From assembly GCA_900473415.1 (NCBI GenBank), contig UCLR01000007.1:186001-250000 (forward strand): 64,000 bases of DNA, in the 5' to 3' direction. Positions 52,467 through 61,955 of the stretch are shown here, in pieces. Position numbers and translations under genes: made by a program. Below the pieces are notes generated by a model, which ran no database searches, was not told the DNA's origin, and saw nothing but the letters and a program-made list of their open reading frames with translations. The DNA comes from Hyphomicrobiales bacterium. Lineage in GTDB: Bacteria > Pseudomonadota > Alphaproteobacteria > Rhizobiales > Beijerinckiaceae. Position 1 is the stretch's first letter; the number at the start of each line of letters is the position of its first letter.

Positions 52467-53525
52467 TTACGCCGTCCAGCTCAGCCCCGGCCGCATCGGC
52501 CTGAAACGCTCATCGGGCAGGCCGGCGGCGTCGAGCGCTGCCTTCAGCGCCTCGGGCGGGCGCTCGATGCCCTCGTCGGTGAGCTGGAACGTGCCCCAAT
52601 GGTGGCCGATCGCCTGCTCGGCGCCGAGGGCCAGCATCACCTTCAGCGCCTCTTCCGGATTCATGTGGTTGTCCGACATGAACCAGCGCGGCTCATAGGC
52701 GCCGATCGGCAGCACGGCGAGGCCGAAGGGACCATGCGCGCGGCCCAGCTGCTCATAGAGCGAGCCGTCGTGATAGCCGGTGTCGCCGATGTGGAAGATC
52801 TTCGTGCCGGCGGCCTCCAGGATATAGGAGCACCAGAGCGCCATGCGCCGGTCGAAGGCGCCGCGCGCCGACCAATGGTAGCTCGGCACCAGCGTGATCG
52901 CGAGAGCGTCCGACAGTTCGAGTCTGTCGTTCCAGTCATGGGCCTCGGCGCGCGCGTCGGGGATGCGCGCCCTGACGATGCTGTCGTTGCCGAGCGGCAT
53001 GATCATGCGCGGACGGTCGCGCCGGTGCAGGCGCGCCAGCGTCTCGATGTCGAGATGGTCGTAGTGATTGTGAGTGAGGAGCACGGCGTCGATCGCCGGG
53101 AGGTCGTCGAAGGCGACGCCCGGCGCGTTCACGCGTTTCGGCCCGAGGAAGGTGAAGGGGCTGGCGCGCTCTGAATAGACCGGGTCGATCAGCAGGTTGA
53201 GGCCGCCGATCTGGTACAGGAACGACGCGTGGCCGAGATGAACGACGCGCGCGTCCTCGACCCGCGCCGGAGGCTTGTCCGGCGGCGGCGCCTCATACCG
53301 CGGCGGAAAGGCCTCGCGCTCACGCTTGCCGGTCTGCCAGCGCAGGACGTCCAGAAGCCCCTTGTTGACGTTCCGGCCGTCGCTGAAGACGAGACCGTCG
53401 AAATGGTCGCTGACGGGGCCCTGATAATAGGGATTGCGGGAGCGCGAGATGGCGGCCCAGGCCGCGCCGGTCGAAGCCAGCAGCGCGGCGAGGCCGGCGA
53501 AGGAGAGAAGCTTGCGGCGATCCAT
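52467..53525 (-). CDS. MBL-fold metallo-hydrolase (NAPE-PLD/UlaG-like)
   Basis: 352 aa. N-terminal hydrophobic signal or anchor (LLSFAGLAALLASTGAAWAA). Metal motif THNHYDHLD near residue 152, further ligands in HIGDTGYHDGS and the C-terminal GHHWGTF. GHASFLYQIGGLNLLIDPVYS near residue 97 (split) is typical of the NAPE-hydrolysing phospholipase D-like group. Likely a phosphodiesterase acting at the envelope; the substrate is not known. It starts 33 bp after the methyltransferase gene on the same strand. Confidence 0.9.
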   Translation of the reverse strand: MDRRKLLSFAGLAALLASTGAAWAAISRSRNPYYQGPVSDHFDGLVFSDGRNVNKGLLDVLRWQTGKREREAFPPRYEAPPPDKPPARVEDARVVHLGHASFLYQIGGLNLLIDPVYSERASPFTFLGPKRVNAPGVAFDDLPAIDAVLLTHNHYDHLDIETLARLHRRDRPRMIMPLGNDSIVRARIPDARAEAHDWNDRLELSDALAITLVPSYHWSARGAFDRRMALWCSYILEAAGTKIFHIGDTGYHDGSLYEQLGRAHGPFGLAVLPIGAYEPRWFMSDNHMNPEEALKVMLALGAEQAIGHHWGTFQLTDEGIERPPEALKAALDAAGLPDERFRPMRPGLSWTA

Positions 53526-53558
53526 GGCCTGAAAGAGGTAAGCTGGTGCCGCGCCTGG

Positions 53559-54170
53559 TCAAGGGGAGGGCGATTTGACGGCCAGGACATGCAGCCAGCG
53601 CGTCGGCAGCCGGTCGTAGCCGCCTCCGATATCCTCCTCGATCTCGAAGGATGACCAGCGGGACTTTTCGCCGAAAGCGGCCGTCAGCTCGGCCGGCGAC
53701 AGATAGTTGAAGTAGCGGCCCAGGCCGTCGCGGCCTTCGGCCTCTCCTGCCTTGAAGCTCGCGTAAAGAACTCCTGCGGGCCGCAGGGCGTCGTGGATCC
53801 TGTCGATGATTCCGGGCAGGGCCGGGCGGGGCGCGTGAAGAAGGCAAGCGTGCGCCCAGACGCCGTCATAGACGGCGATCTCGCTCAGATCCTCGAAAAG
53901 CAGCACGCCGACCGGGCGGTCGAGCCTGCGCTCGGCCTCCCGTGCGAGCTCGGGAGAGCCATCGGTCGGCACCACGTCGAAACCGCGCGCCAGCATCTCC
54001 GCGCTGTCCTGGCCGCCGCCGCAGCCGAGTTCGAGGATGCGAGCCCCCGGCTCCAGGCGTTCCGCGAAAAGACCGATGCGATGGTGCTCGGCCTCGCGCT
54101 CCCGCCCGGCATAGGCGCCGGCTTCCGTCGCGTAGAAGTCGAGCGTCCGATCGTCCTTTGTGGCGGCCAT
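53559..54170 (-). CDS. Class I SAM-dependent methyltransferase
   Basis: 203 aa. The SAM-binding motif is ILELGCGGGQDSAEML near residue 45, followed by the acidic end of beta-2 (VVPTDGSPELA) and the beta-4 region YDGVWAHACLLHAPR. It resembles the TehB/UbiE-like small methyltransferases (FYATEAGAYAGRERE at the start). Substrate unknown. ATG 54170 begins 8 bp after the LysE gene stop, so the two are cotranscribed. The long open frame upstream runs through the LysE gene and is not coding. Confidence 0.88.
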   Translation of the reverse strand: MAATKDDRTLDFYATEAGAYAGREREAEHHRIGLFAERLEPGARILELGCGGGQDSAEMLARGFDVVPTDGSPELAREAERRLDRPVGVLLFEDLSEIAVYDGVWAHACLLHAPRPALPGIIDRIHDALRPAGVLYASFKAGEAEGRDGLGRYFNYLSPAELTAAFGEKSRWSSFEIEEDIGGGYDRLPTRWLHVLAVKSPSP

Positions 54171-54178
54171 TTGTCGGT

Positions 54179-54805
54179 TCAGTTGCTGCCCGAGCGAATT
54201 GCGACCGTGGCGATGCCGGCGCCGACGAGCAGCGTGCCGCCCGCCTTGTTGAACAGGCCGATGGCGCGCGGGTTGCTGACCACAGCGCGGGCGCGCGTCG
54301 CGATCAGCGCATAGCCCAGCGCATTGGCGAAGGCGAGCGTCACGAAGGTCGTCTCGAAGATCAGCATCTGCAGCCAGAAATCGCCCTTCGGATCGAGGAA
54401 CTGGGGCAGGAAGGCGACAAAGAAGGTGATGCTCTTCGGGTTCAGCGCCGTGACCAGCCAGGCATGGCCGAGCATCTTCCAGGCCGGGGCTGCATCCTCG
54501 CGCGGCTTGGCGTCGAGCGAGCCGCCGGCACGGAAGAGCTTGACGCCGAGCCAGATCAGATAGGCCGCGCCGACCCATTTCAGCGCGGTGAAGACAAGCG
54601 CGGACGTAGCGAGCAGCGCGCCGACGCCGAGCATGGAGAGCGTCATTGCCGTGAAATCACCGAGCGCGACGCCGATCGCGGTCGGGAAGGCGGTGCGCCA
54701 ACCCTGGCCGAGCGCATAGGAGATGACGAGCAGGATGGTCGGGCCGGGAATCACCAGCAGCACGGCGGTGGCGGCGGCGAAGGCGGCCCAAGCTTCGAAG
54801 GTCAT
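54179..54805 (-). CDS. LysE/RhtB-family amino-acid exporter
   Basis: 208 aa with about six transmembrane helices. The family start is seen: VLLVIPGPTILLVISYALGQ near residue 15, then GWRTAFPTAIGVALGDFTAM, and the middle motif TALNPKSITFFVAFLPQFLD near 118. Such proteins export amino acids such as homoserine, threonine or lysine. It is upstream of the methyltransferase gene in a two-gene unit. Confidence 0.93.
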   Translation of the reverse strand: MTFEAWAAFAAATAVLLVIPGPTILLVISYALGQGWRTAFPTAIGVALGDFTAMTLSMLGVGALLATSALVFTALKWVGAAYLIWLGVKLFRAGGSLDAKPREDAAPAWKMLGHAWLVTALNPKSITFFVAFLPQFLDPKGDFWLQMLIFETTFVTLAFANALGYALIATRARAVVSNPRAIGLFNKAGGTLLVGAGIATVAIRSGSN

Positions 54806-54864
54806 GGCGGTGGCTCCCGATAAAGACGAGAGCCATCACCAGATGGCGTGGTTTGTAAAGAGGC

Positions 54865-55419
54865 TCAGCGAATGATGCCGATCGAGCCGATCGGCCCCAC
54901 GCTCATCTCGCGCCGCGGCTCCGGATCGGCTGCCAGCACCAGGACCCACCAGGCGCCGTAACTGGTGCGCGGGTCCTTGGCGAGCGCGATGCCGTAGCGG
55001 GTCGCCTCCGGCATCAGCATATTCGCGTTATGAGCCGAAGACTGGCGCCAGCCGGCGAAAGCCTCCTCGGTCGAGAAATAGCCACCGCCGAGGTTCTCGG
55101 CGGCGCGGGCGCTGTTGAGCCCCGCGGCCTCGACGCGGCTGCCGAAGGCGCCGGCGGCGTCATGTGAGAGGGCATTGGCCTTGGCTATTGCATCCGCCTG
55201 GCGCTGCGCCATCCCCATCAACCGCGGATCGGGCCTCACCGCTCCGAGACCGTTGCTGGCCCGATAGGCGTTGAGTATCCGCCCGGCTGCGGCAGGATCG
55301 AGCGAGACGGCGGCCAGCTTCTCCGCTGCGCCAGGGCTGAGCGATCCCTCACGGCGCGACTCGCCGGCGCAGGCGGCGAGGAGGGCGGCTGCGAGGGACA
55401 GGACGAGGAGGTTCTTCAT
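54865..55419 (-). CDS. CAP-domain (SCP/PR1) lipoprotein
   Basis: 184 aa. Lipobox LLAACAG at residues 14-20, so probably lipid-anchored. The CAP domain is seen in ILNAYRASNGLGAVRPDPRL, AKANALSHDAAGAF, AAENLGGGYFSTEEAFAGWRQS and SSAHNANMLMPEATRYGIAL. The conserved His and Glu residues of the CAP cleft are present (SHD, AEN, AHN). The function in bacteria is generally unclear. Confidence 0.9.
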   Translation of the reverse strand: MKNLLVLSLAAALLAACAGESRREGSLSPGAAEKLAAVSLDPAAAGRILNAYRASNGLGAVRPDPRLMGMAQRQADAIAKANALSHDAAGAFGSRVEAAGLNSARAAENLGGGYFSTEEAFAGWRQSSAHNANMLMPEATRYGIALAKDPRTSYGAWWVLVLAADPEPRREMSVGPIGSIGIIR

Positions 55420-55497
55420 AAGCTCGTGATTCTCCGGGCGCTTCAGCGGCGGCTAGAGTGCAATCGCGGCAAGATTATTGCTCGCTCTGTTCCAATC

Positions 55498-55526
55498 TTG
55501 ACTTTCGCCACATTCTCCCGCTTTAA
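55498..55526 (+). promoter_or_regulatory. Candidate ffh promoter
   Basis: TTGACT (55498-55503), a 17-bp spacer and CTTTAA (55521-55526), about 180 bp before ffh in a 285-bp gap. The -35 is good and the -10 weak. The rest of the gap holds no gene that I can support. Confidence 0.35.
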
Positions 55527-55704
55527 GACGCCTTCCGTTTCGCCGACATCGCCGAAACCACATCCGCCGACCGGGCCGCGCATTAGCCGCTACCATGAGC
55601 CCGGAGGTCAACGTCCGACAGCGCGATTGCGCCCTCGGGCGCGAAACCGCTTGGGGATGAGGTTTTGGCCGTGACGGTTCCTTGAGGCAAGCAGGCAGGT
55701 CCGC

Positions 55705-57279
55705 ATGTTCGGCACGCTGAGCGAAAGACTCTCCGGCATCCTCTCGGGGCTGACCCGCAGGGGTTCGCTGACTGAAGAGGACGTCAACGCCGCGCTGCGC
55801 GAGGTGCGCCGCGCGCTGCTCGAGGCCGACGTCGCGCTCGAAGTCGTTCGCAGCTTCACCGACAAGGTGCGCGAGCGCGCTGTCGGCGCCGAGGTGCTGA
55901 AGTCGGTCACGCCCGGCCAGCAGGTCATCAAGATCGTCAACGACGTTCTGATCGACACGCTCGGCGGGGAGGGCGAGGGCATCGGCTTCGACGCCGTGCC
56001 GCCGGTGCCGATCCTGATGGTGGGTCTGCAGGGCTCGGGCAAGACGACCTCCACGGCGAAGATCGCCAAGCGCCTGACCGACCGCAACAAGAAGAAGGTG
56101 CTGATGGCGTCGCTCGATACGCGACGCCCGGCCGCCATGGAGCAGCTAGCCGTGCTGGGCAACCAGGTCGGCGTGCAGACGCTGCCGATCGTCGCCGGCC
56201 AGTCAGCTGTGCAGATCGCCCGGCGCGCGATCGAGGCGGCCCGTCTCGGCGGCTACGACGTCGTCATGCTCGACACCGCCGGCCGCGTCACGCTCGACGA
56301 CATGCTGATGGCCGAGGTCGCGGAGGTGAAGGCCGCGACCAATCCTCACGAAGTTCTGCTCGTCGCCGACGCGCTGACCGGCCAGGACGCGGTCAACACG
56401 GCGCGCGCCTTCGATGCCCGCGTGGGCTTAACCGGCATCGTGCTGACCCGCATGGACGGCGACTCGCGCGGCGGCGCGGCGCTTTCGATGCGTGCCGTCA
56501 CCGGCAAGCCGATCAAGCTCGTCGGCACGGGTGAGAAGGTCGATGAGCTCGACGATTTCCACCCCTCGCGCGTCGCCAACCGCATTCTCGGCATGGGCGA
56601 CATCGTCTCGCTCGTCGAGAAGGCGGCTCAGACGGTCGATGCCGACAAGGCTCAGGCGCTGGCGCAGCGCCTCGCCAAGGGCAATTTTGATCTCAGCGAC
56701 CTGAAGACCCAGCTCGAGCAGATGGAGAAGATGGGCGGCTTCGGCGGCGTGATGGGCCTTCTGCCCGGCATGGCGCAGATGAAGAACCAGCTCGCCGCTG
56801 CCAAGGTCGACGACAAGATGATCGCCCGCCAGATCGCGATCATCAACTCGATGACGCCGGCCGAGCGCAAGAATCCCGACCTCCTCAAGAACAGCCGTAA
56901 GAAGCGCATCGCCGCCGGCTCCGGCACCACCGCCGAGGCGATCAACAAGCTGCTCAAGATGCATCGCGGCATGGCCGACATGATGAAGGCGATGCAGAAG
57001 CAGAAGGGCGGGATGCTGGGCAAGCTCGGCAACATGTTCGGGCTCGGCGGCGGGATGCCCGCCGGCATGCCCGATCCCTCCAAGATGGACCCGGCCCAGC
57101 TCGAGGCGCTGCAGAAGCAGCTCGGCGGGGGCGGGGGCCTTCCCTCGATGCCGCCTGGGGGCTTCCCCGGGCTGCCGAAGGGCGTCACCCCTCCGGCCGG
57201 CATGATGCCGAAGCTGCCGGGCCTCGGCGGCAATGGCCTGCCGGGCCTGGGCAGCAATCCGTTCGGAAAGAAGAAGTAG
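55705..57279 (+). CDS. ffh: Signal recognition particle protein Ffh
   Basis: 524 aa. N domain at the start (FGTLSERLSGILSGLTRRG), G domain with GLQGSGKTTSTAKIAKRL near residue 108, DTAGR near 193, and TRMDGDSRGGAALS near 248. The Met-rich M domain (about 300-430) has MEKMGGFGGVMGLLPGMAQM and a C-terminal Gly/Pro/Met-rich tail of about 80 aa that is longer than in E. coli. It binds 4.5S RNA and signal sequences and targets ribosomes to FtsY. First gene of the ffh-rpsP-rimM-HAD-trmD unit. Confidence 0.97.
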   Translation: MFGTLSERLSGILSGLTRRGSLTEEDVNAALREVRRALLEADVALEVVRSFTDKVRERAVGAEVLKSVTPGQQVIKIVNDVLIDTLGGEGEGIGFDAVPPVPILMVGLQGSGKTTSTAKIAKRLTDRNKKKVLMASLDTRRPAAMEQLAVLGNQVGVQTLPIVAGQSAVQIARRAIEAARLGGYDVVMLDTAGRVTLDDMLMAEVAEVKAATNPHEVLLVADALTGQDAVNTARAFDARVGLTGIVLTRMDGDSRGGAALSMRAVTGKPIKLVGTGEKVDELDDFHPSRVANRILGMGDIVSLVEKAAQTVDADKAQALAQRLAKGNFDLSDLKTQLEQMEKMGGFGGVMGLLPGMAQMKNQLAAAKVDDKMIARQIAIINSMTPAERKNPDLLKNSRKKRIAAGSGTTAEAINKLLKMHRGMADMMKAMQKQKGGMLGKLGNMFGLGGGMPAGMPDPSKMDPAQLEALQKQLGGGGGLPSMPPGGFPGLPKGVTPPAGMMPKLPGLGGNGLPGLGSNPFGKKK

Positions 57280-57309
57280 TTCTCAGCGTTCAACCAAAGG
57301 AAGAAGACA

Positions 57310-57681
57310 ATGTCCCTCAAGATCCGCCTGACCCGCGGCGGCGCCAAGAAGCGCCCCTACTATCGCATCGTCGTTGCCGATTCCCGCTCGCCGCGCGACG
57401 GCCGCTTCATCGAGAAGATCGGCTCCTATGATCCGATGAAGCCGAAGGACGCTGCCGACCGCGTCGTGCTCGATAACGAGAAGGTCCAGGCCTGGCTCGC
57501 CAAGGGCGCCCAGCCGACCGACCGCGTGCTGCGCTTCCTCGACGCCGCGGGCCTCGTCAAGCGCCCGGCCCGCAACAACCCGAAGAAGGCCGAGCCCGGC
57601 GAGAAGGCCAAGGAGCGCGCTGCCGCCAAGGCCGAGAAGGCCGCTGCTCCGGCTGCTGAAGAAGCTGCCGCCGAGGCGTGA
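57310..57681 (+). CDS. rpsP: 30S ribosomal protein S16
   Basis: 123 aa. [20 protein letters not shown] and [20 protein letters not shown] are canonical for S16. The C-terminal tail after residue 85 is rich in Lys, Ala and Glu, the extension common in alphaproteobacteria. AAAGGAAG lies upstream of the ATG. It follows ffh by 30 bp. Confidence 0.97.
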   Translation: MSLKIRLTRGGAKKRPYYRIVVADSRSPRDGRFIEKIGSYDPMKPKDAADRVVLDNEKVQAWLAKGAQPTDRVLRFLDAAGLVKRPARNNPKKAEPGEKAKERAAAKAEKAAAPAAEEAAAEA

Positions 57682-57699
57682 GCCTCTGATCTCCGCACT

Positions 57700-57846
57700 G
57701 TCATTCCGGGGCGCGGCGAAGCCGCGAGCCCGGAATCCAGAACCGCAGGTCGTCACGGAAAAATTGGGGCGGCCGTTGCATTCTCCCGCGATTCGGCATC
57801 GGTTCTGGATTCCGGGCTCTTCGCTTTCGCGAAGCCCCGGAATGAC
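57700..57846. repeat. Long REP-like inverted repeat between rpsP and rimM
   Basis: Arms of about 46 bases: GTCATTCCGGGGC...CCCGGAATCCAGAACCG (57700-57745) and CGGTTCTGGATTCCGGG...GCCCCGGAATGAC (57800-57846). Each contains an inner hairpin. It lies within the ribosomal/tRNA-modification operon, and the rimM ribosome site starts at the edge of its right arm. Confidence 0.85.
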
Positions 57847-57851
57847 GGAGT

Positions 57852-58385
57852 GTGGACTTGTCTGACCAGATCCTCCTCGGTGTGATCGGAGCGCCGCATG
57901 GCATCCGCGGTGAGGTCAGGATCAAGGCCTTCACCGGCGATCCGCTCGCGATCGCCGACTACGGATCGCTGACGGACCGAAAGGGCCGCAGCTTCGACAT
58001 CTCCGATATTCGCCCCGCCAAGGAAGTGGTCATCGCCCGGATAAAGGGCGTGGCCACGCGCGAGGAGGCCGAGGCGCTGAACGGCGTCGAACTCTTCGTC
58101 GCGCGTGACAAGCTGTCCGCAAGCGAGGATGAGGACGAATTCCTGCAGGCGGATCTCCTCGGCTGCAGCGTCGTCGGGCCGGATGGCGCGGCGCTGGGCA
58201 CCGTCACGGCCGTCGAGAATTATGGCGCCGGCGATCTTCTCGACATCGAGACGCCGGATGGCCGCTCCGTGCTGATGCCCTTCACCAAGGCCTTCGCGCC
58301 GCGCATCGACATCACTGCGCGCCGCATCGAGGCCGAGCCGCCGCTGGGATTGTTCGAGCCGGAGTCCGAGAGTGACAAACGCTAG
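57852..58385 (+). CDS. rimM: Ribosome maturation factor RimM
   Basis: 177 aa. The N-terminal RimM domain ILLGVIGAPHGIRGEVRIKA near residue 6, ARIKGVATREEAEALNGVEL near 57, then the PRC barrel (LGTVTAVENYGAGDLLDIET near 115 and LMPFTKAFAPRIDI near 142). RimM helps 30S head assembly and binds S19. GTG 57852 is the longest start; TTG 57858 has better spacing from GGAG (57847-57850), which lies at the edge of the REP-like repeat. Confidence 0.95.
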   Translation: MDLSDQILLGVIGAPHGIRGEVRIKAFTGDPLAIADYGSLTDRKGRSFDISDIRPAKEVVIARIKGVATREEAEALNGVELFVARDKLSASEDEDEFLQADLLGCSVVGPDGAALGTVTAVENYGAGDLLDIETPDGRSVLMPFTKAFAPRIDITARRIEAEPPLGLFEPESESDKR

Positions 58386-59043
58386 GCCTGCCCGCGCGCT
58401 CATCTTCGACATGGACGGCACCATCGTCGACAATATGCGCTTCCATGACGACGCATGGGAAAGCTGGCATCTGCGCAACGCGTTGCCGTTCGACCGGGTG
58501 AGCTTCTCGGCGCGGACGGCAGGGATGGCGATCTCGGAGATCGTCGGACCCTATTTTCCCGCCGCTACGGCTGACGAGATCGCGGCGATGGGCGAGGCCA
58601 AGGAAGCGCTCTATCGCGAGGCTTATCGGCCGCATATCGCGGCGATGACCGGCCTGCTCGACCTGATGGCGCGTGCCGAGGCGGCCGGTGTCCCGATGGC
58701 TGTGGCGACGGCCGCGCCGCCGCCGAATGTCGAGCTGGTGCTGGACACGCTTAGCCTGCGCCCACGCTTCGTCACCGTCGTCTCGCCGAGCCAGGGCTTT
58801 CGCGGCAAGCCGCATCCCGACATGTTCCTGGCGGCGGCCGAGCGGATGAAGGTCGAGCCCGCCGATTGCATCGTCTTCGAGGATGCGCCACTCGGTGTCG
58901 AGGCCGCGCGGCGCGCAGGGATGCGGGCCGTCGCGCTTTTGACGCTGCTCGATGCTGATGGTTTTGCAGCTTACGATAACCTGATCGCGACTGCGCGCGA
59001 TTTCGCGGCGCTGGACGGGCTGCCGGCGCTGCGCTTTGCTTGA
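58372..59043 (+). CDS. HAD-superfamily phosphatase/phosphoglucomutase-like
   Basis: 223 aa. Catalytic loop [11 protein letters not shown] near residue 12 with both Asp, motif II in [11 protein letters not shown], motif III Lys in [11 protein letters not shown] near 146, and motif [18 protein letters not shown] near 168. The small helical cap between residues 18 and 90 resembles beta-phosphoglucomutase-type HADs. Substrate unknown. GTG start overlaps rimM by 14 bases, so it is an integral member of the operon between rimM and trmD. Confidence 0.9.
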   Translation: MTNARPARALIFDMDGTIVDNMRFHDDAWESWHLRNALPFDRVSFSARTAGMAISEIVGPYFPAATADEIAAMGEAKEALYREAYRPHIAAMTGLLDLMARAEAAGVPMAVATAAPPPNVELVLDTLSLRPRFVTVVSPSQGFRGKPHPDMFLAAAERMKVEPADCIVFEDAPLGVEAARRAGMRAVALLTLLDADGFAAYDNLIATARDFAALDGLPALRFA

Positions 59044-59047
59044 GGCC

Positions 59048-59755
59048 ATGCCCTTCCGCGCCTCGATCCTGACCCTCTATCCGGAGATGTTTCCGGGGCC
59101 GCTCGGCATCTCGCTGGCGGGAGAGGGGTTGCGCAGAGAGCTTTGGAGCCTCGATACCCACCAGATCCGTGAGCACGGCATCGGCCGGCATCGCAATGTC
59201 GACGACAATCCTGCCGGCGGCGGCGCCGGCATGGTGCTGCGCTGCGACGTGTTGGCGGCGGCTATCGATGCCGCTGTGCCGCAGGACGATCCGCGACCGC
59301 GGCTGCTGATGTCGCCGCGCGGACGCCCGCTCGAGCAGCGCCAGGTGCGTGAATGGGCGGCCGGGCCCGGTCTCGTCATCGTCTGCGGGCGCTTCGAGGG
59401 CGTCGATGAGCGCGTCATCGAGGGGCGCGACCTGATCGAGGTCTCGATCGGCGACTACATCCTCTCCGGCGGCGAGATGGCGGCGCTGACGCTGCTCGAT
59501 GCCTGCGTCAGGCTCATCCCCGGCGTGATGGGCAAGGAAGCGTCGGGCGAGGACGAGAGTTTCGAGAACGGGCTCCTCGAGTACCCGCACTATACGCGGC
59601 CGCGTGAATGGGAAGGCAGGGGCCTGCCCGAGGCACTACTCTCCGGCGACCATGCCCGCATCGCGAAATGGCGGCGCGAGCAGGCCGAGAGGATCACGCG
59701 GGAGCGAAGGCCGGATCTCTTGAATCCTTCTCCCCTCGGGGGAGAAGGGCGCTAG
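59048..59755 (+). CDS. trmD: tRNA (guanine-37-N1)-methyltransferase
   Basis: 235 aa SPOUT knot enzyme. Seen: [18 protein letters not shown] at the start, [18 protein letters not shown] near residue 51, [17 protein letters not shown] region near 113, and [15 protein letters not shown] with the trefoil knot SAM site near 135. [13 protein letters not shown] near 178 is the C-terminal tRNA-contact part. It methylates G37 in CCN/CUN/CGG-reading tRNAs and prevents +1 frameshifting. The last residues are encoded by a short palindromic repeat. Its stop shares a CTAG with the convergent rhodanese gene. Confidence 0.96.
   Translation: MPFRASILTLYPEMFPGPLGISLAGEGLRRELWSLDTHQIREHGIGRHRNVDDNPAGGGAGMVLRCDVLAAAIDAAVPQDDPRPRLLMSPRGRPLEQRQVREWAAGPGLVIVCGRFEGVDERVIEGRDLIEVSIGDYILSGGEMAALTLLDACVRLIPGVMGKEASGEDESFENGLLEYPHYTRPREWEGRGLPEALLSGDHARIAKWRREQAERITRERRPDLLNPSPLGGEGR
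59726..59748. repeat. Palindrome forming the trmD 3' end
   Basis: Perfect 10-bp arms CCTTCTCCCC and GGGGAGAAGG around TCG, lying inside the trmD coding sequence and encoding its last residues. It probably also acts as a 3' hairpin for the mRNA. Confidence 0.7.
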
Positions 59756-60174
59756 CGATACGCCACCACCGGCAGCTTCTCGCCCAACCAGCCGCCCGGC
59801 CCCAGCATACCACCGCGCACGGCCGCAAGCTCACGCCAGCCGCGCCCGGCGAGCTTCTGCGCGACTGCGACCGCCTGCGCACCCGTACGGTCGATCAGGG
59901 CGATGCGCTTGCCCGGATTGTCCAGGCGGACACCCGCGAGCCGTGGCTCGAACGCGGCGCCGTCTGCATCGAGCGGGATCGCGCCTCGCGGCAGGCCGGT
60001 ATCGGCCCATTCATCGGGACTGCGGATGTCGACGAGAACGATCCTTTTCGCCGCCACGGCCTCGGAGGTCTCGCGGACCGACAGGCTGATTACGGCCTGT
60101 CCGAAAACGAAAGTGGCCGGGAGCAGGAAGCTCCCGGCCAGAACGGTTCGGCGCGTTGCTGCGCCTCTCGTCAT
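59752..60174 (-). CDS. Secreted rhodanese-like protein without catalytic Cys
   Basis: 140 aa. N-terminal Arg-rich start and hydrophobic segment ([19 protein letters not shown]), so probably exported or membrane-anchored. The rhodanese fold is clear: [20 protein letters not shown] near residue 45, and [13 protein letters not shown] near the end. At the active-site position, where rhodaneses have Cys-Arg-x-Gly, this protein reads IDRTGAQA, with Asp for Cys. It is unlikely to be a sulfurtransferase and may act as a binding module. It starts 5 bp after the aspartate aminotransferase stop. Confidence 0.8.
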   Translation of the reverse strand: MTRGAATRRTVLAGSFLLPATFVFGQAVISLSVRETSEAVAAKRIVLVDIRSPDEWADTGLPRGAIPLDADGAAFEPRLAGVRLDNPGKRIALIDRTGAQAVAVAQKLAGRGWRELAAVRGGMLGPGGWLGEKLPVVAYR

Positions 60175-60179
60175 CGTGC

Positions 60180-61433
<1,254 letters not shown>

Positions 61434-61507
61434 TTAGGGCGCTCACGCGTGCATCGCAAGCTCAACTCGTTGATGCTTTGCAGAAACGTCATGAATTCCG
61501 GCAGGGG

Positions 61508-61834
61508 TCACAGGCTGTCGTCGAGCCTCGCCTTGCGCCGCATGACCCTGGCGACGGTCCCGGCCGTCCAGCGGGAGCGACCCCAGCAGGGAAAGCCGCG
61601 GCGGTTGAGCCGCCGGGCGATGTCGGAATGATCGGTGACGCCGACTTCCACGAGCTGCGTGATCAGGGCCGAAGCGGCCTCGACGAAGATCGCGAGGATC
61701 GCTCGTTCGGCCCGCCGTGCCTGCGTCGCCGGTTCGCCTCGGGCATCCGACCTGTCGCGTCTCTCGGCCGTCTTGCCGCCGCCGATCGTCAGGGCTCGGC
61801 CCGGCGGGCTGTCGGCATGTATGAGCATCGTCAT
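61508..61834 (-). CDS. Small recombinase-like helix-turn-helix protein
   Basis: 108 aa. The C-terminal part (IARRLNRRGFPCWGRSRWTA, then GTVARVMRR) resembles the segment of large serine recombinases and related resolvase-like proteins that reads as LNxRGxxTxxGxxWxxxTVxRVL. The catalytic Ser domain is absent and the N-terminal half is Arg/Ala-rich. It could be a free-standing DNA-binding module or a decayed recombinase. ATG 61834 has GGAGGG 6 bp upstream, which supports real translation. Confidence 0.6.
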   Translation of the reverse strand: MTMLIHADSPPGRALTIGGGKTAERRDRSDARGEPATQARRAERAILAIFVEAASALITQLVEVGVTDHSDIARRLNRRGFPCWGRSRWTAGTVARVMRRKARLDDSL

Positions 61835-61955
61835 GATGGCCCTCCAAAGGGGGCCTGATGACTAGGCGCGACCGGCATAGGAAAACAATGCGGGCCCGGA
61901 GCAGGAAATATAAAGCCCGCATCAAGGCGGCTTGCATCGCGGCGGCGGCCCTGCG

